Source: Acidimicrobiales bacterium
GTDB lineage: Bacteria > Actinomycetota > Acidimicrobiia > Acidimicrobiales > Iamiaceae
Length of the DNA: 49,572 bases
Assembly: GCA_035630295.1 (NCBI GenBank)
Contig: DASQKY010000025.1
Location: 1-49,572, forward strand
Direction of reading: 5' to 3'
A model generated the notes under the pieces. The model did no database searches and was not told the DNA's origin. It saw nothing but the letters and a program-made list of their open reading frames with translations. Each line of letters begins with the position of its first letter. Within the stretch, counting starts at the first letter, position 1. Positions 30,910 through 39,607 of the stretch are shown here, piece after piece. Both the position numbers and the translations under genes were made by a program.

Positions 30910-31773
30910 CTCGCTGAACAGGCTCACCACGTCGACGTCGCCCACCTCGTCGGCCAGGGCCCGGGCCAGCGACGGGGGGGCGGAGGCGTCGGCGAAGATG
31001 GCCGGCACCCCCTCGGCCTCGATGGTGCGGGCCAGCGCGTCGAGCTCCCCGGCGCTGGGCTCGGCCCCGGTGCCGCCCCCGGGGATGACCACGCCCACCA
31101 CCTCGAAGTCGTAGCGGTCGGCGAAGTACCCGAACACCTCGTGGTTGGTGACCAGGACACGCCGCTCGGCGGGGATGGGATCGAGCACCCGGCCCACCTC
31201 CTCGGCCAGGCCTCGCAGGGCCTCCACCTCCGCCGCCGCCCCGGCCCGCACCGGCCCGGTGGCCAGGGCCGGGACCTCGGCGGCCAGGAAGGCGGCGATG
31301 CCCTCGGCCGCCTCCGCCACCCGGTCGGGGTCGGTGAAGAAGTGCGGGTCGGCCCCCTCGTCGGCCTCGGCCTCGGCCTCGTGGTCGCCGTGCTCGTCGG
31401 CGAAGGCCAGGGTGTCCACGTCGTCGAGGGCGGCGTGGGTCGGGACGCCGTCGGCCTCGGCCGCCTCGATGGCGTCGAGGTAGCCGGCCTCGAACCCGCC
31501 CCCGTTGACGACCAGGGCGTCGGCCTCCCGCAGGTCGGCGGCCTGGCGGGCCGAGAGCTGCACGTCATGGGGGTCGGCGCCCCGGGGCATGAGCACCGCC
31601 ACGTCGGCCCGCTCCCCGACCAGCCGCTGCACCACGTCCCCGAGGATGGTGGTGGTGACCACCACGGTGGGCCGGTCGGCTCCGGAGCCGGCCTGGTCAC
31701 CGTCGGATCCGCAGGCCGCGGCGCCGGCGACGAGGAGGACGGCGGAGAGGGCGAGAGCGAGGGGACGGCGCAA
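30823..31773 (-). CDS. znuA: Metal ABC transporter substrate-binding lipoprotein (ZnuA-like)
   Basis: A cluster A-I binding protein of 316 residues, with a lipoprotein signal ending in the cysteine of AAACGSDGD. Likely metal ligands are the histidines in GADPHDVQLS, ADPHFFTDP and TNHEVFGYF, plus an Asp/Glu near FADASAPP. A short His/Glu-rich loop (EHGDHEAEAEADEG) is typical for zinc rather than manganese. No permease or ATPase gene is adjacent, so the rest of the transporter is elsewhere. The TTG at 31773 has GGAG five nt upstream and fits the promoter mapped at 31805-31833. Upstream codons overlap the promoter. Mn2+ cannot be excluded. Confidence 0.88.
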   Translation of the reverse strand: MRRPLALALSAVLLVAGAAACGSDGDQAGSGADRPTVVVTTTILGDVVQRLVGERADVAVLMPRGADPHDVQLSARQAADLREADALVVNGGGFEAGYLDAIEAAEADGVPTHAALDDVDTLAFADEHGDHEAEAEADEGADPHFFTDPDRVAEAAEGIAAFLAAEVPALATGPVRAGAAAEVEALRGLAEEVGRVLDPIPAERRVLVTNHEVFGYFADRYDFEVVGVVIPGGGTGAEPSAGELDALARTIEAEGVPAIFADASAPPSLARALADEVGDVDVVSLFSESLGEPGSGGDTYARMVRTNAARIAAALA

Positions 31774-31804
31774 CGGGGCTCCAGGGTGAGGGGGTGGAGC
31801 CGAG

Positions 31805-31833
31805 ACAATAACGAGACCCGTTCCCATTATCAA
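31805..31833 (-). promoter_or_regulatory. Promoter of the ZnuA-like gene
   Basis: TTGATA (31828-31833) and TATTGT (31805-31810) are separated by exactly 17 nt on the minus strand, an almost ideal housekeeping promoter in an otherwise GC-rich region. The leader would be about 25 nt, with a GGAG before the TTG. Confidence 0.7.
31808..31830 (-). promoter_or_regulatory. Zur/Fur-box-like operator
   Basis: An interrupted dyad centred on 31819: ATAA-n-G-n-GA-n-C-n-G-n-TC-n-C-n-TTAT. It lies between and over the -35 and -10 boxes of the ZnuA-like gene, where binding would block transcription. The shape is that of Fur-family (Zur) sites. Confidence 0.55.
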
Positions 31834-31846
31834 CCGCAGCAGGCCT

Positions 31847-32655
<809 letters not shown>

Positions 32656-32659
<4 letters not shown>

Positions 32660-32769
32660 GGGGCGGCGGGGACGGGGGCGAAGAGGTCGACGTCGAGCCG
32701 GCGGTCGAAGGCCGGCGAGGCGGCCATGTCCGAGGCGACGAGGCCGATCAGGTCGAAGCGGGGTGCCAT
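32656..32769 (-). pseudogene. Truncated VOC/glyoxalase-like remnant (37 residues)
   Basis: The frame [24 protein letters not shown]-type start matches the first strand and helix of VOC/glyoxalase proteins, where the next residues would be YRRLG. Here the frame leaves the family after about 28 residues and stops at a TGA overlapping the enoyl-CoA hydratase GTG. A TACGGT box lies 6 nt before the ATG, so the start and promoter look intact while the body is lost. It could now serve only as a leader for the hydratase gene. Confidence 0.55.
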
Positions 32770-32775
32770 GCCCCG

Positions 32776-32781
32776 ACCGTA
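32776..32781 (-). promoter_or_regulatory. -10 box (TACGGT) for VOC remnant / enoyl-CoA hydratase
   Basis: It lies 6 nt upstream of the ATG at 32769, with no Shine-Dalgarno sequence. Confidence 0.45.
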
Positions 32782-32851
32782 GGGCGACCGGCCCCCGGGG
32801 CGCCGCCCCGCCCACGAGCACTCCGGGGCGGCGGGCCGGGGCCCCGGTTCG

Positions 32852-32857
32852 TAGTGT
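32852..32857 (+). promoter_or_regulatory. -10 box (TAGTGT) for SRPBCC gene
   Basis: It lies 7 nt upstream of the ATG at 32865 and fixes the start at that codon. Confidence 0.5.
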
Positions 32858-32864
32858 CGGGGCC

Positions 32865-33344
32865 ATGCCCGAGACCGACCTGCCCGAAGGCGTGACCGTC
32901 GAGTCCGACCGCGACACCGTGTCGGCCACCGTCGTCGTGGACGCCCCGCCGGCCGACGTGTTCGACTACGTCCGCCGCCCGGCCAACCACCAGGCCATCA
33001 GCGGCGACGCCACCGTCCAGGACAGCACCTCCGGCCCCGAGGTGCTGGGAGAGGGCGACCGCTTCAACGTGCGCATGAAGCAGGTCGGCGTGCCCTACCG
33101 GATGACCTCCAAGGTGGTCGAGTACGCCCAGGGCACCAAGATCGCCTGGTGCCACGTGAGCGGGCACCGCTGGCGCTGGGAGATGGAGGCCACCCCCGAC
33201 GGCGGCACCCGCCTGACCGAGACCTACGACCAGTCCCCGGCCAAGGCCCCCTTCGCCCTGCGCCTGCTGGGCTACCCGGGCCGCCACCGGGCCAACGTGG
33301 CCCGATCCGTGGCCAACGTCCGGGACCACTTCGCCTCCCGCTGA
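32865..33344 (+). CDS. SRPBCC-family protein
   Basis: A protein of 159 residues of the START/Bet v1-like fold: [27 protein letters not shown] at the start, a central beta stretch, and an amphipathic C-terminal helix ([17 protein letters not shown]). Such proteins bind hydrophobic ligands in the cavity or act as small hydrolases/cyclases; this one has no diagnostic catalytic residues. The start is set by the TAGTGT box 7 nt upstream; an upstream extension of the frame would overlap the VOC remnant promoter region. Confidence 0.82.
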   Translation: MPETDLPEGVTVESDRDTVSATVVVDAPPADVFDYVRRPANHQAISGDATVQDSTSGPEVLGEGDRFNVRMKQVGVPYRMTSKVVEYAQGTKIAWCHVSGHRWRWEMEATPDGGTRLTETYDQSPAKAPFALRLLGYPGRHRANVARSVANVRDHFASR

Positions 33345-33371
33345 CCACCCCATGGCACGGGCCCGCCTCGG

Positions 33372-33377
33372 TAGCCT
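33372..33377 (+). promoter_or_regulatory. -10 box (TAGCCT) for the small-protein/nucleotidyltransferase pair
   Basis: It lies 6 nt upstream of the GTG at 33384, with no Shine-Dalgarno sequence. Confidence 0.45.
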
Positions 33378-33383
33378 GGCCCT

Positions 33384-33542
33384 GTGCGGCCCGCCGACAC
33401 CCACCCCGACGCCTGGGCCGTCCAGCGCGCCCTCCACAAGGCCATGACCGGCGAGGAGCGCCTCGCCCTTGCCTTCGCCATGGCGGAGGAGGCTCGCAAG
33501 GTCAGCCGCGCCGGGCAGGCGTTCCGCGCCCAGCGCACGTGA
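33384..33542 (+). CDS. Small partner protein of nucleotidyltransferase (52 residues)
   Basis: The frame starts VRPADTHPDAWAVQRALH and has a helical core MTGEERLALAFAMAEEARKV followed by SRAGQAFRAQ. This pattern (ERL..AF.M.E.AR.....AG) is the one seen in short proteins placed directly before nucleotidyltransferases in many bacteria. Its stop overlaps the next GTG (GTGA), so the two are translated together, as in toxin-antitoxin pairs. It is shorter than usual homologues, whose C-terminal part (HP-type tail) is absent here. Function is unproven. Confidence 0.6.
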   Translation: MRPADTHPDAWAVQRALHKAMTGEERLALAFAMAEEARKVSRAGQAFRAQRT

Positions 33543-34090
33543 GCCTGCTCGGCCTGCTGGGCACCATCGCCACGCGTCTGGACCGAGCCCACATCCCTCA
33601 CATGCTCACCGGCTCCTACGCCAGCTCCTTCCACGGCGAGCCACGGACGACCATGGACGTTGACGTCGTCATCGACCCGGACGCCACCCGCCTCCAGGCG
33701 TTCCTCGACGACCTCGACCCGTCACGCTTCTATGTCGATGATGCTCAGCGCGCCCTGGCCCACCGAGACCAGTTCAACGTGATCGAGATGGGAACCCAGG
33801 GCAAGGTCGACCTGATCATCGTGAAGGACCGGCCCTATAGCCGTACCGAGCTGGCTCGTCGCCTCCCCATCGAGCTCGACGGGCACCACCTGCACGTCGC
33901 CACTGCGGAGGACACCATCCTGGCCAAGCTCGAGTGGGGCGCCGGCACGGGATCCGATCGCCAGCGACGTGACGTCGCCGGCATCCTGGCCATCTCCGGG
34001 GACGGGTTGGACTGGGAGTACCTGCATCGGTGGGCGGGAGAGCTGGGCGTGCGGGATGCGTTGGACGAGGTGGTCCGCGACGCGAGGTGA
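33539..34090 (+). CDS. Nucleotidyltransferase-fold protein (DUF6036-like)
   Basis: A protein of 183 residues. The fold marker is MLTGSYASSFHGEPRTTMDVDVVI, with G25-S26 and the metal aspartates D40 and D42; the third acidic residue is probably D91 in GKVDLIIV. The rest, with HVATAEDTILAKLEWGAGTG and RDVAGILAISGDGLDWEYL, matches the C-terminal helix pair of this group. It could transfer a nucleotide to protein, RNA or a small molecule. It overlaps the 52-residue gene by 4 nt. The codon choice is somewhat less GC-rich than in neighbours, which may mean later acquisition. Confidence 0.75.
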   Translation: MSLLGLLGTIATRLDRAHIPHMLTGSYASSFHGEPRTTMDVDVVIDPDATRLQAFLDDLDPSRFYVDDAQRALAHRDQFNVIEMGTQGKVDLIIVKDRPYSRTELARRLPIELDGHHLHVATAEDTILAKLEWGAGTGSDRQRRDVAGILAISGDGLDWEYLHRWAGELGVRDALDEVVRDAR

Positions 34091-34130
34091 AGTCGGGCGG
34101 GGGTGCCTCAGGGTGCGGTAGACAGCGGGC

Positions 34131-34970
34131 GTGCACCTGGCCGAGATCTGGCAGTACCCGGTGAAGTCGATGATCGGGGTCACCGTCCCCGCCGCCGAGG
34201 TGGGCCCGGCCGGCATCGCCGGTGACCGGGCCTGGGCCACCCGCGACCACGTGCGGGGCGGCATCCGGGGGGCCAAGCAACTGGGCGGGCTCATGCAGCT
34301 CTCGGCCCGCTACGTCGACGGGCCCGGCGGCCCGGTGGCCATCGGGCTGCCCGACGGGACCACCGTCCGCACCGACGACACCGACGCCAGCGAACGGGTC
34401 TCGGCGGCCCTGGACCACGGGGTCACCCTGGAGCCCCTGCGCCCGCCGGAGGACGTGGAGCACTACCGGCGGGGCGCCCCCGACCACGACGACCTGATGG
34501 AGGAGCTGAACGCCATCTTCGGGCGGGAGCAGGGCGAGCCCCTCCCCGACCTGTCGGGCTTCCCCCCGGAGATCCTGGAGTTCGAGTCGCCGCCGGGCAC
34601 CTACCACGACGCCTTCCCCCTGCTCCTGCTGTCCACCTCGGCCCTCCGGGCCCTGTCCGAGGCCCTGCCCGAGAGCGTGATCGACGTGCGCCGCTTCCGG
34701 CCCAGCCTGGTGATCGACACCGGTGACGAGGACGGCCACCCCGAACGGAGCTGGATCGGGCGCCGGCTGCGGGTCGGTGCGGTGGAGCTGGAGGTGGCCA
34801 CCGGCTGCCCCCGGTGCGTGATGGTCACCCGGCCCATCGACGCCTCCGTCCCCCAGGACCGGCAGGTCCTGCGCCACGTCGTGAAGGACCTGGGCCAGGA
34901 CCTCGGCGTCTACGCCACCGTGGCCACGCCCGGCACCGTGGCCACCGGCGACCCCGTCACCCTGGCCTGA
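34131..34970 (+). CDS. MOSC-domain protein
   Basis: A protein of 279 residues with an N-terminal beta barrel (VHLAEIWQYPVKSMIGV) and a C-terminal MOSC domain whose conserved cysteine lies in ATGCPRCVMVTRPID. MOSC proteins carry the molybdenum cofactor or accept sulfur, e.g. in N-hydroxylated base reduction (YcbX/YiiM type). RPIDASVPQDRQVLRHV near the C-terminus also fits. A TAGACA sequence ends 6 nt before the GTG, a weaker -10. The stop is 39 nt from the convergent histidine phosphatase. Confidence 0.85.
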   Translation: MHLAEIWQYPVKSMIGVTVPAAEVGPAGIAGDRAWATRDHVRGGIRGAKQLGGLMQLSARYVDGPGGPVAIGLPDGTTVRTDDTDASERVSAALDHGVTLEPLRPPEDVEHYRRGAPDHDDLMEELNAIFGREQGEPLPDLSGFPPEILEFESPPGTYHDAFPLLLLSTSALRALSEALPESVIDVRRFRPSLVIDTGDEDGHPERSWIGRRLRVGAVELEVATGCPRCVMVTRPIDASVPQDRQVLRHVVKDLGQDLGVYATVATPGTVATGDPVTLA

Positions 34971-35009
34971 CGAACCGCCCCCCCGGCCGGGCCGACGGTC
35001 TCCGCAGGG

Positions 35010-35714
35010 TCAGGGCAGCACGGCGTCGGCCGGCTCGGGGCGGTCGAGGCCGCCGGGGTGGTGCGAGGTGTCGTTGAACCGGCGCACCAGCCACCGGTCG
35101 CCGAGGAGGAGGAGGTGGGAGATGGAGGCGTTGTCGGCGGTGGCGAACACGAAGCCCCGGCTGCTCTCCGACGCCAGGCGCAGGAGCTCACCGATGACGC
35201 CACCATGGGTGAAGATGGCGATGCGTCGGCCCGCGCTCCGGGCCACGACGCGGTCGATGCCGGCCCGCACCCGGGCCGAGAACGCCTCCTGGGGCTCGGC
35301 GCCGGGGATCACGTCCCACCGCTCCTCGGCGAAGGCCCGGAGGGCGGTGGGATGCCCCTCGGCCACGTGCTGGCGGAACGACCCGCCCTCCCACTCGCCC
35401 AGGTGCACCTCCCGCAGGTCGGCCTCGACCACCGGCTCCAGCCCCAGCCGGGCGGCCAGCGGGGCCGCCGTCTCGTGGGTGCGGCGCAGGGTGGTGACGT
35501 AGATGGCGTCGATGTGCTCGTCGGCCAGGCGGGCGGCCACCCGCTCGGCCTGCTCGCGGCCCTCGGGGGCCAGGGCCGGGTCGCCGTGGCCGTCGGCCAG
35601 GGGGAAGCTCCGCCCGGGCACCGCCGGCTCGGACGCCCCGTGGCGGACCAGGAAGACGTTGGTGGAGCCGGGAGGTCCGACGAAGGGGCGCTGCGGGTAC
35701 TCGGTCTCGGCCAT
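35010..35714 (-). CDS. Histidine phosphatase family protein
   Basis: A protein of 234 residues. The catalytic FLVRHGASEPAVPG is near residue 20, the second arginine in TTLRRTHETAAPL, the acidic partner in REVHLGEWEGG, and the late histidine in IAIFTHGGVIGELL. It belongs to the SixA/PhoE-like branch; the substrate is unknown. Distinct from the shorter family member at 26874. A TACCTT box lies 8 nt before the ATG. Confidence 0.87.
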   Translation of the reverse strand: MAETEYPQRPFVGPPGSTNVFLVRHGASEPAVPGRSFPLADGHGDPALAPEGREQAERVAARLADEHIDAIYVTTLRRTHETAAPLAARLGLEPVVEADLREVHLGEWEGGSFRQHVAEGHPTALRAFAEERWDVIPGAEPQEAFSARVRAGIDRVVARSAGRRIAIFTHGGVIGELLRLASESSRGFVFATADNASISHLLLLGDRWLVRRFNDTSHHPGGLDRPEPADAVLP

Positions 35715-35722
35715 GGCCCCCG

Positions 35723-35728
35723 AAGGTA
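35723..35728 (-). promoter_or_regulatory. -10 box (TACCTT) for histidine phosphatase gene
   Basis: It lies 8 nt upstream of the ATG at 35714, with no Shine-Dalgarno sequence. Confidence 0.45.
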
Positions 35729-35776
35729 GCCAGCGCCCGGACCGGGTCGTGACGGCGGGGGGTCGACCCCGGGCGG

Positions 35777-36997
35777 TCAGGGCTGGGTGAGCGGGGGGTC
35801 GAACAGCGACGGCGACCCCTGGGCGCTGCGGTCGATGGAGTCCGACGGCAGGGCCGCCCGCCACTCCTCGGTCTCCACCAGGCGCAGCCCTTCGAGGAAG
35901 GCCACCACCTCGGTCTCGCTGAGGCTGTCGAGCGGGTTGTCGCCGAAGTAGTTGTCCCCGACCACGACGTCGACCGGCCCACCCATCCGGGCGGCGACCA
36001 CCCGCCCCGGCGCGCCCGCCGACGGTTGTTCGGGCCCATCCCGGTAGAGGAGGCGGTCGGTGTCCGGGTAGACGAGGCGCAGGGCCCCCTCGGCGCCCTC
36101 CGCCACCGCAGGGGTCTGGAGCCACCGGCGGTTGTAGCCGGTCGGGGCCAGCTGGTACTCGATGACGCGGCCCGTGGCCTGCTGGCGGACCAGGACCGAG
36201 ACGAGGTGGAAGTAGGAGACGGCGGGCCTCTTGACCAGGCCGCTGCGGATCCAGCCCGCGGGCAACGGGAGCCCGTCGACGTCGACCTCCTCCCCCGCCT
36301 CCCGTCGGTCGAGCCAGGCATCCACCACCGTCAGGCCGACATCCACGTCATCCGCGCCCATGGAGGCGGCCAGCAGCCCCCACTCGAGGGGGACCAGGAC
36401 CATCCTGGCCCCGGTGAAGGTCATCGGTGGGCTCTGCCACCCCGGCCTCCCTCCCACCTCCACCGGCTCGAAGCCCAGGTCGGTGAGCCCGGCCGGGAGC
36501 TGGCCCCGCTCCGTCTCCCAGATGTCCAGCGGGGTGGCCAGCTCCCCCGGCCGGGTGGCAGCCAGGAAGGAGCACGGGCACGCCCCTCCGTAGTACCCCT
36601 CGAACACGTCGGAGGAGACCGCGATCATCTCCCAGCCCTCCGGGGGGAGGTACCAGCCGCTGGTGGCCGGCTCCGAGGCGAACCGGGGATCGGGGTCCAC
36701 CGGTGCCACCGGGTCGTCCGACTCGCCCGTGGAGGTCCGGGCCGGTCCGCTCCCCTCGCCCACGGGAGCGTCGTCGCCGGCGGCCCGCGGCCCGGGGCCG
36801 TCATCGGCCCCGTCGCCGCTGAGCACGACGGCGGCCACCACGATCAGCACCACCAGCGTGGCGGCGGCCACCAACCACGGGGTGACGCCCCGGCCTCCCG
36901 GGCCCCCGGTCGCCCGGCCCGGTGGATCGCCCACCGTCGCCGCGTCGTCAGGGGCCGCGGCCCCGGTCTCGTGCCCCTCGTGCCCCTCCCGAACCAT
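35777..36997 (-). CDS. Membrane-anchored extracytoplasmic protein of unknown function
   Basis: A protein of 406 residues. A 38-residue polar N-terminus, one membrane segment (PWLVAAATLVVLIVVAAVVL, about 40-59), then an Asp/Gly-rich linker and a 300-residue outside domain with GWYLPPEGWEMIAVSSD, two close cysteines (GGACPCSF) and late WRAALPSDS. The topology is type II (N-in). No family is recognised. A degenerate GACGCT 6 nt upstream of the ATG may be its -10. It is near the convergent-free thioesterase gene on the same strand (gap about 76 nt), with no evidence of joint function. Confidence 0.72.
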   Translation of the reverse strand: MVREGHEGHETGAAAPDDAATVGDPPGRATGGPGGRGVTPWLVAAATLVVLIVVAAVVLSGDGADDGPGPRAAGDDAPVGEGSGPARTSTGESDDPVAPVDPDPRFASEPATSGWYLPPEGWEMIAVSSDVFEGYYGGACPCSFLAATRPGELATPLDIWETERGQLPAGLTDLGFEPVEVGGRPGWQSPPMTFTGARMVLVPLEWGLLAASMGADDVDVGLTVVDAWLDRREAGEEVDVDGLPLPAGWIRSGLVKRPAVSYFHLVSVLVRQQATGRVIEYQLAPTGYNRRWLQTPAVAEGAEGALRLVYPDTDRLLYRDGPEQPSAGAPGRVVAARMGGPVDVVVGDNYFGDNPLDSLSETEVVAFLEGLRLVETEEWRAALPSDSIDRSAQGSPSLFDPPLTQP

Positions 36998-37073
36998 GCC
37001 CGTAGCGTCGCACCCCGGGGGCCGGGAGCGCGGTCGGCCCGACCCGGGGTGGCGGCCGCCTCCGGCCAGCCGG

Positions 37074-37829
37074 TCAGGCGGCCGGGATCACCACGGCGGA
37101 GGCCCGGACCTCGTCGCCGACCAGGAGCCAGAGGGCCACCGTGCCGTCGCCGGCCACCGAGGCCAGGTCCACGGCGTCGTCGGGGCCGATGGCGGCGCCG
37201 TACTCCACGGTGGCGGCCGCCGGCGCCATGCCCCGCCGGTCCAGCTCGTCCTCCACGGGCTCCCAGGTGGCGGCGTTGTTCACGTGCCCGAAGGCGTCGA
37301 GGTCGGTGCTGCGGACGACCCAAGGCCGGCGGGCCACACCGGCCGGCGGCGGGCCCTGGAGGTGGCGGGCGTGGATGCGCCGGCCACCCCCGGCCTCCTG
37401 GTAGGTGGCCAGGAAGTCCTGGCCCAGGCGGGCCGGGCGTCCCGTGTCCGGGTCGAGGCACACCCAGGTCGACGCAGCCTCGACCCGGCCCCCGCGGTGA
37501 CCCAGGAGCGAGGTCCGCCGCTCGGCCCACCGGCTGCCCAGCCCTCCGGTGAAGGTGGTGAGGGCCAGCTCCTCGCCGATCGACGGCGGGACGACCACGT
37601 CGATGGCCGTGCGGCGGACCACCCAGGGCGCCGCCGGGTCGAGCCCGGCGTCCCGGGTGTCGTCGTTGGCCACGTCCTGGAGGTAGCGGGCCACGGCGTC
37701 CAGGCGCAGGCGGCCGTGGCGATCGGCGTCACCCCACCGCACCCGGCGGCGGACGGTGAAGGACCGCCCCCGGGCCGGGGCCGGGACCAGGGGCGGGAAC
37801 GGGGCCGGGCGGGCGGGCGGGGCGTCCAT
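37074..37829 (-). CDS. Acyl-ACP thioesterase (double hotdog)
   Basis: A protein of 251 residues. Two hotdog halves are visible: RRRVRWGDADRHGRLRLDAV early and VRSTDLDAFGHVNNAATWEP in the second half, with the conserved Asn-His region in the latter. Such enzymes release fatty acids from acyl carrier protein. VVPPSIGEELALTTFTGGLG and DQ-like positions fit the FatA/FatB-type bacterial group. A TAGCGT box lies 9 nt upstream of the ATG. Confidence 0.85.
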   Translation of the reverse strand: MDAPPARPAPFPPLVPAPARGRSFTVRRRVRWGDADRHGRLRLDAVARYLQDVANDDTRDAGLDPAAPWVVRRTAIDVVVPPSIGEELALTTFTGGLGSRWAERRTSLLGHRGGRVEAASTWVCLDPDTGRPARLGQDFLATYQEAGGGRRIHARHLQGPPPAGVARRPWVVRSTDLDAFGHVNNAATWEPVEDELDRRGMAPAAATVEYGAAIGPDDAVDLASVAGDGTVALWLLVGDEVRASAVVIPAA

Positions 37830-37838
37830 GGGCCCCGG

Positions 37839-37844
37839 ACGCTA
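37839..37844 (-). promoter_or_regulatory. -10 box (TAGCGT) for thioesterase gene
   Basis: It lies 9 nt upstream of the ATG at 37829, so the leader would be 2-3 nt at most. Confidence 0.4.
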
Positions 37845-37891
37845 GGGGGCGGAGATGGGGCGCCGGGGCCCGACGGGCCCCGGCGCCATCC

Positions 37892-38146
37892 CTAGGCGGC
37901 GTCGACGTGATGGGAGGCGAACGGCGCGGCGCTCACCCGCGCCAGCTCGTCCTGGAGGCGGGCGATCTCCGCCTCGACCTCGTCCCTGTCGCCGACGCCC
38001 CCTCGCTGCAGCCGGTCGCGGGCCTCGACGGCCTCGATCAGCTGCAGCTCCAGGCCGGAGGCCCGGAACTCGGAGCAACAGTCGTCGAGCATCCATGCCG
38101 GGGCCCGGGTGGGCCCGTCGGTGCGGTGGCGCCGGAAGGTGAGCAT
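37892..38146 (-). CDS. Small helical protein (84 residues), unknown
   Basis: The frame starts MLTFRRHRTDGPTRAP, has two close cysteines in MLDDCCSEFRAS, and then a long charged helix (LIEAVEARDRLQ ... EVEAEIARLQDELARVS) that looks coiled-coil. It ends in HHVDAA. There is GAGGA about 9 nt before the ATG. It follows the DxDGDG repeat gene (38876 to 38325) on the same strand after 178 nt. Two GTTGCGA elements 22 bp apart lie upstream at 38199 and 38221. The family is not recognised. Confidence 0.6.
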   Translation of the reverse strand: MLTFRRHRTDGPTRAPAWMLDDCCSEFRASGLELQLIEAVEARDRLQRGGVGDRDEVEAEIARLQDELARVSAAPFASHHVDAA

Positions 38147-38198
38147 GGCGACTGGTCCTCGTCCGTGGAGCGGTGCCGGTCCCTTGTACTCCCGCGGT

Positions 38199-38227
38199 GT
38201 TGCGACCAGGGGCCGGTGGGGTTGCGA
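38199..38227. repeat. Two GTTGCGA elements 22 bp apart
   Basis: Identical 7-mers start at 38199 and 38221, i.e. two helical turns apart, in the gap upstream of the 84-residue gene. They could be operator half-sites; this is weak. Confidence 0.3.
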
Positions 38228-38324
38228 TCGGGTGTCACTTCCCGGGCTGGCCGTCACACGGGCACACACCGCGGCCGCGGCCGCACGTGGCGTCTTGCCC
38301 CGGGGGCGGCGGGGACCGGGGTGG

Positions 38325-38876
<552 letters not shown>

Positions 38877-39108
38877 CGTCCTGCTCCTCTCGTTCCGCCG
38901 GGGGCCTCCCGGTGGTGGCGTGTCAGGGGTGGGAGGGTGCGGGGGCCGCCGATGTTCCGCGCCGGGCCCCGGGGACCCCCACCCGGGCCGGCGACCGGGG
39001 CCGGGCGACCGCCCTTGGCGGGGCGATGGGGCCCCGTGCGACCATGCGGGCCGTGCTCGCCGCTCCCCGCCCGCCGCACCGCCGGGCCCGGGCCGGCCCC
39101 ACCGGCCG

Positions 39109-39606
39109 ATGAGGTTCGTCCAGGAGCGCCACCGGGAGCCGTGGCCCCTCAGAGCCCCCCGGCCCCTGGTGATCGGCCTGGCCCCCATGAACAGCGGGGT
39201 CAACGTGTCGCAGATCGCCCGGGCCGCGGCGTCGTGCGCCGTCGACCACATGATCGTGTGCGGCAACCAGCGCCTCGACCCCAAGATCTCCCGCATCGAG
39301 GACGGCCAGCTCGACATCCGTCGGCGCCGGTCCCTGGCCCCGGCCGCCCGCAAGCTCCAGCAGGAGGGCTACGAGGTGGTGGCGGTGGAGCAGACGACGC
39401 ACTCCACCCCGCTGACCGAGCACCGCTTCGCCCCCCGGACCCTCCTGGTCCTGGGCAACGAGCGGCTCGGCGTCCCCGAGGACTGCCTGGAGATCGCCGA
39501 CCACGCCGTGGAGATCCCCGTGTTCCGCCCGCCCCACTCGTTCAACGTGGCCATGTCGGCGGCCATCGCCCTGTACGAGTACTGCCGCCAGCACCCGGAG
39601 GGCTGA
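39109..39606 (+). CDS. SPOUT-family RNA 2'-O-methyltransferase (TrmH-like)
   Basis: A protein of 165 residues. The SPOUT trefoil-knot signatures are LLVLGNERLGVPEDCLE and IPVFRPPHSFNVAMSAAIAL near the C-terminus; the N-terminal part has IGLAPMNSGVNVSQIARAAASC. The family methylates the 2'-hydroxyl of tRNA or rRNA; the target is not readable. No substrate-recognition extension is present, so it is a minimal member. The ATG at 39109 lacks both a Shine-Dalgarno site and a -10 close by. It ends 1 nt before the GTG of the DUF371-RsmI gene, so they form one unit. Confidence 0.85.
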   Translation: MRFVQERHREPWPLRAPRPLVIGLAPMNSGVNVSQIARAAASCAVDHMIVCGNQRLDPKISRIEDGQLDIRRRRSLAPAARKLQQEGYEVVAVEQTTHSTPLTEHRFAPRTLLVLGNERLGVPEDCLEIADHAVEIPVFRPPHSFNVAMSAAIALYEYCRQHPEG

Positions 39607-39607
39607 G

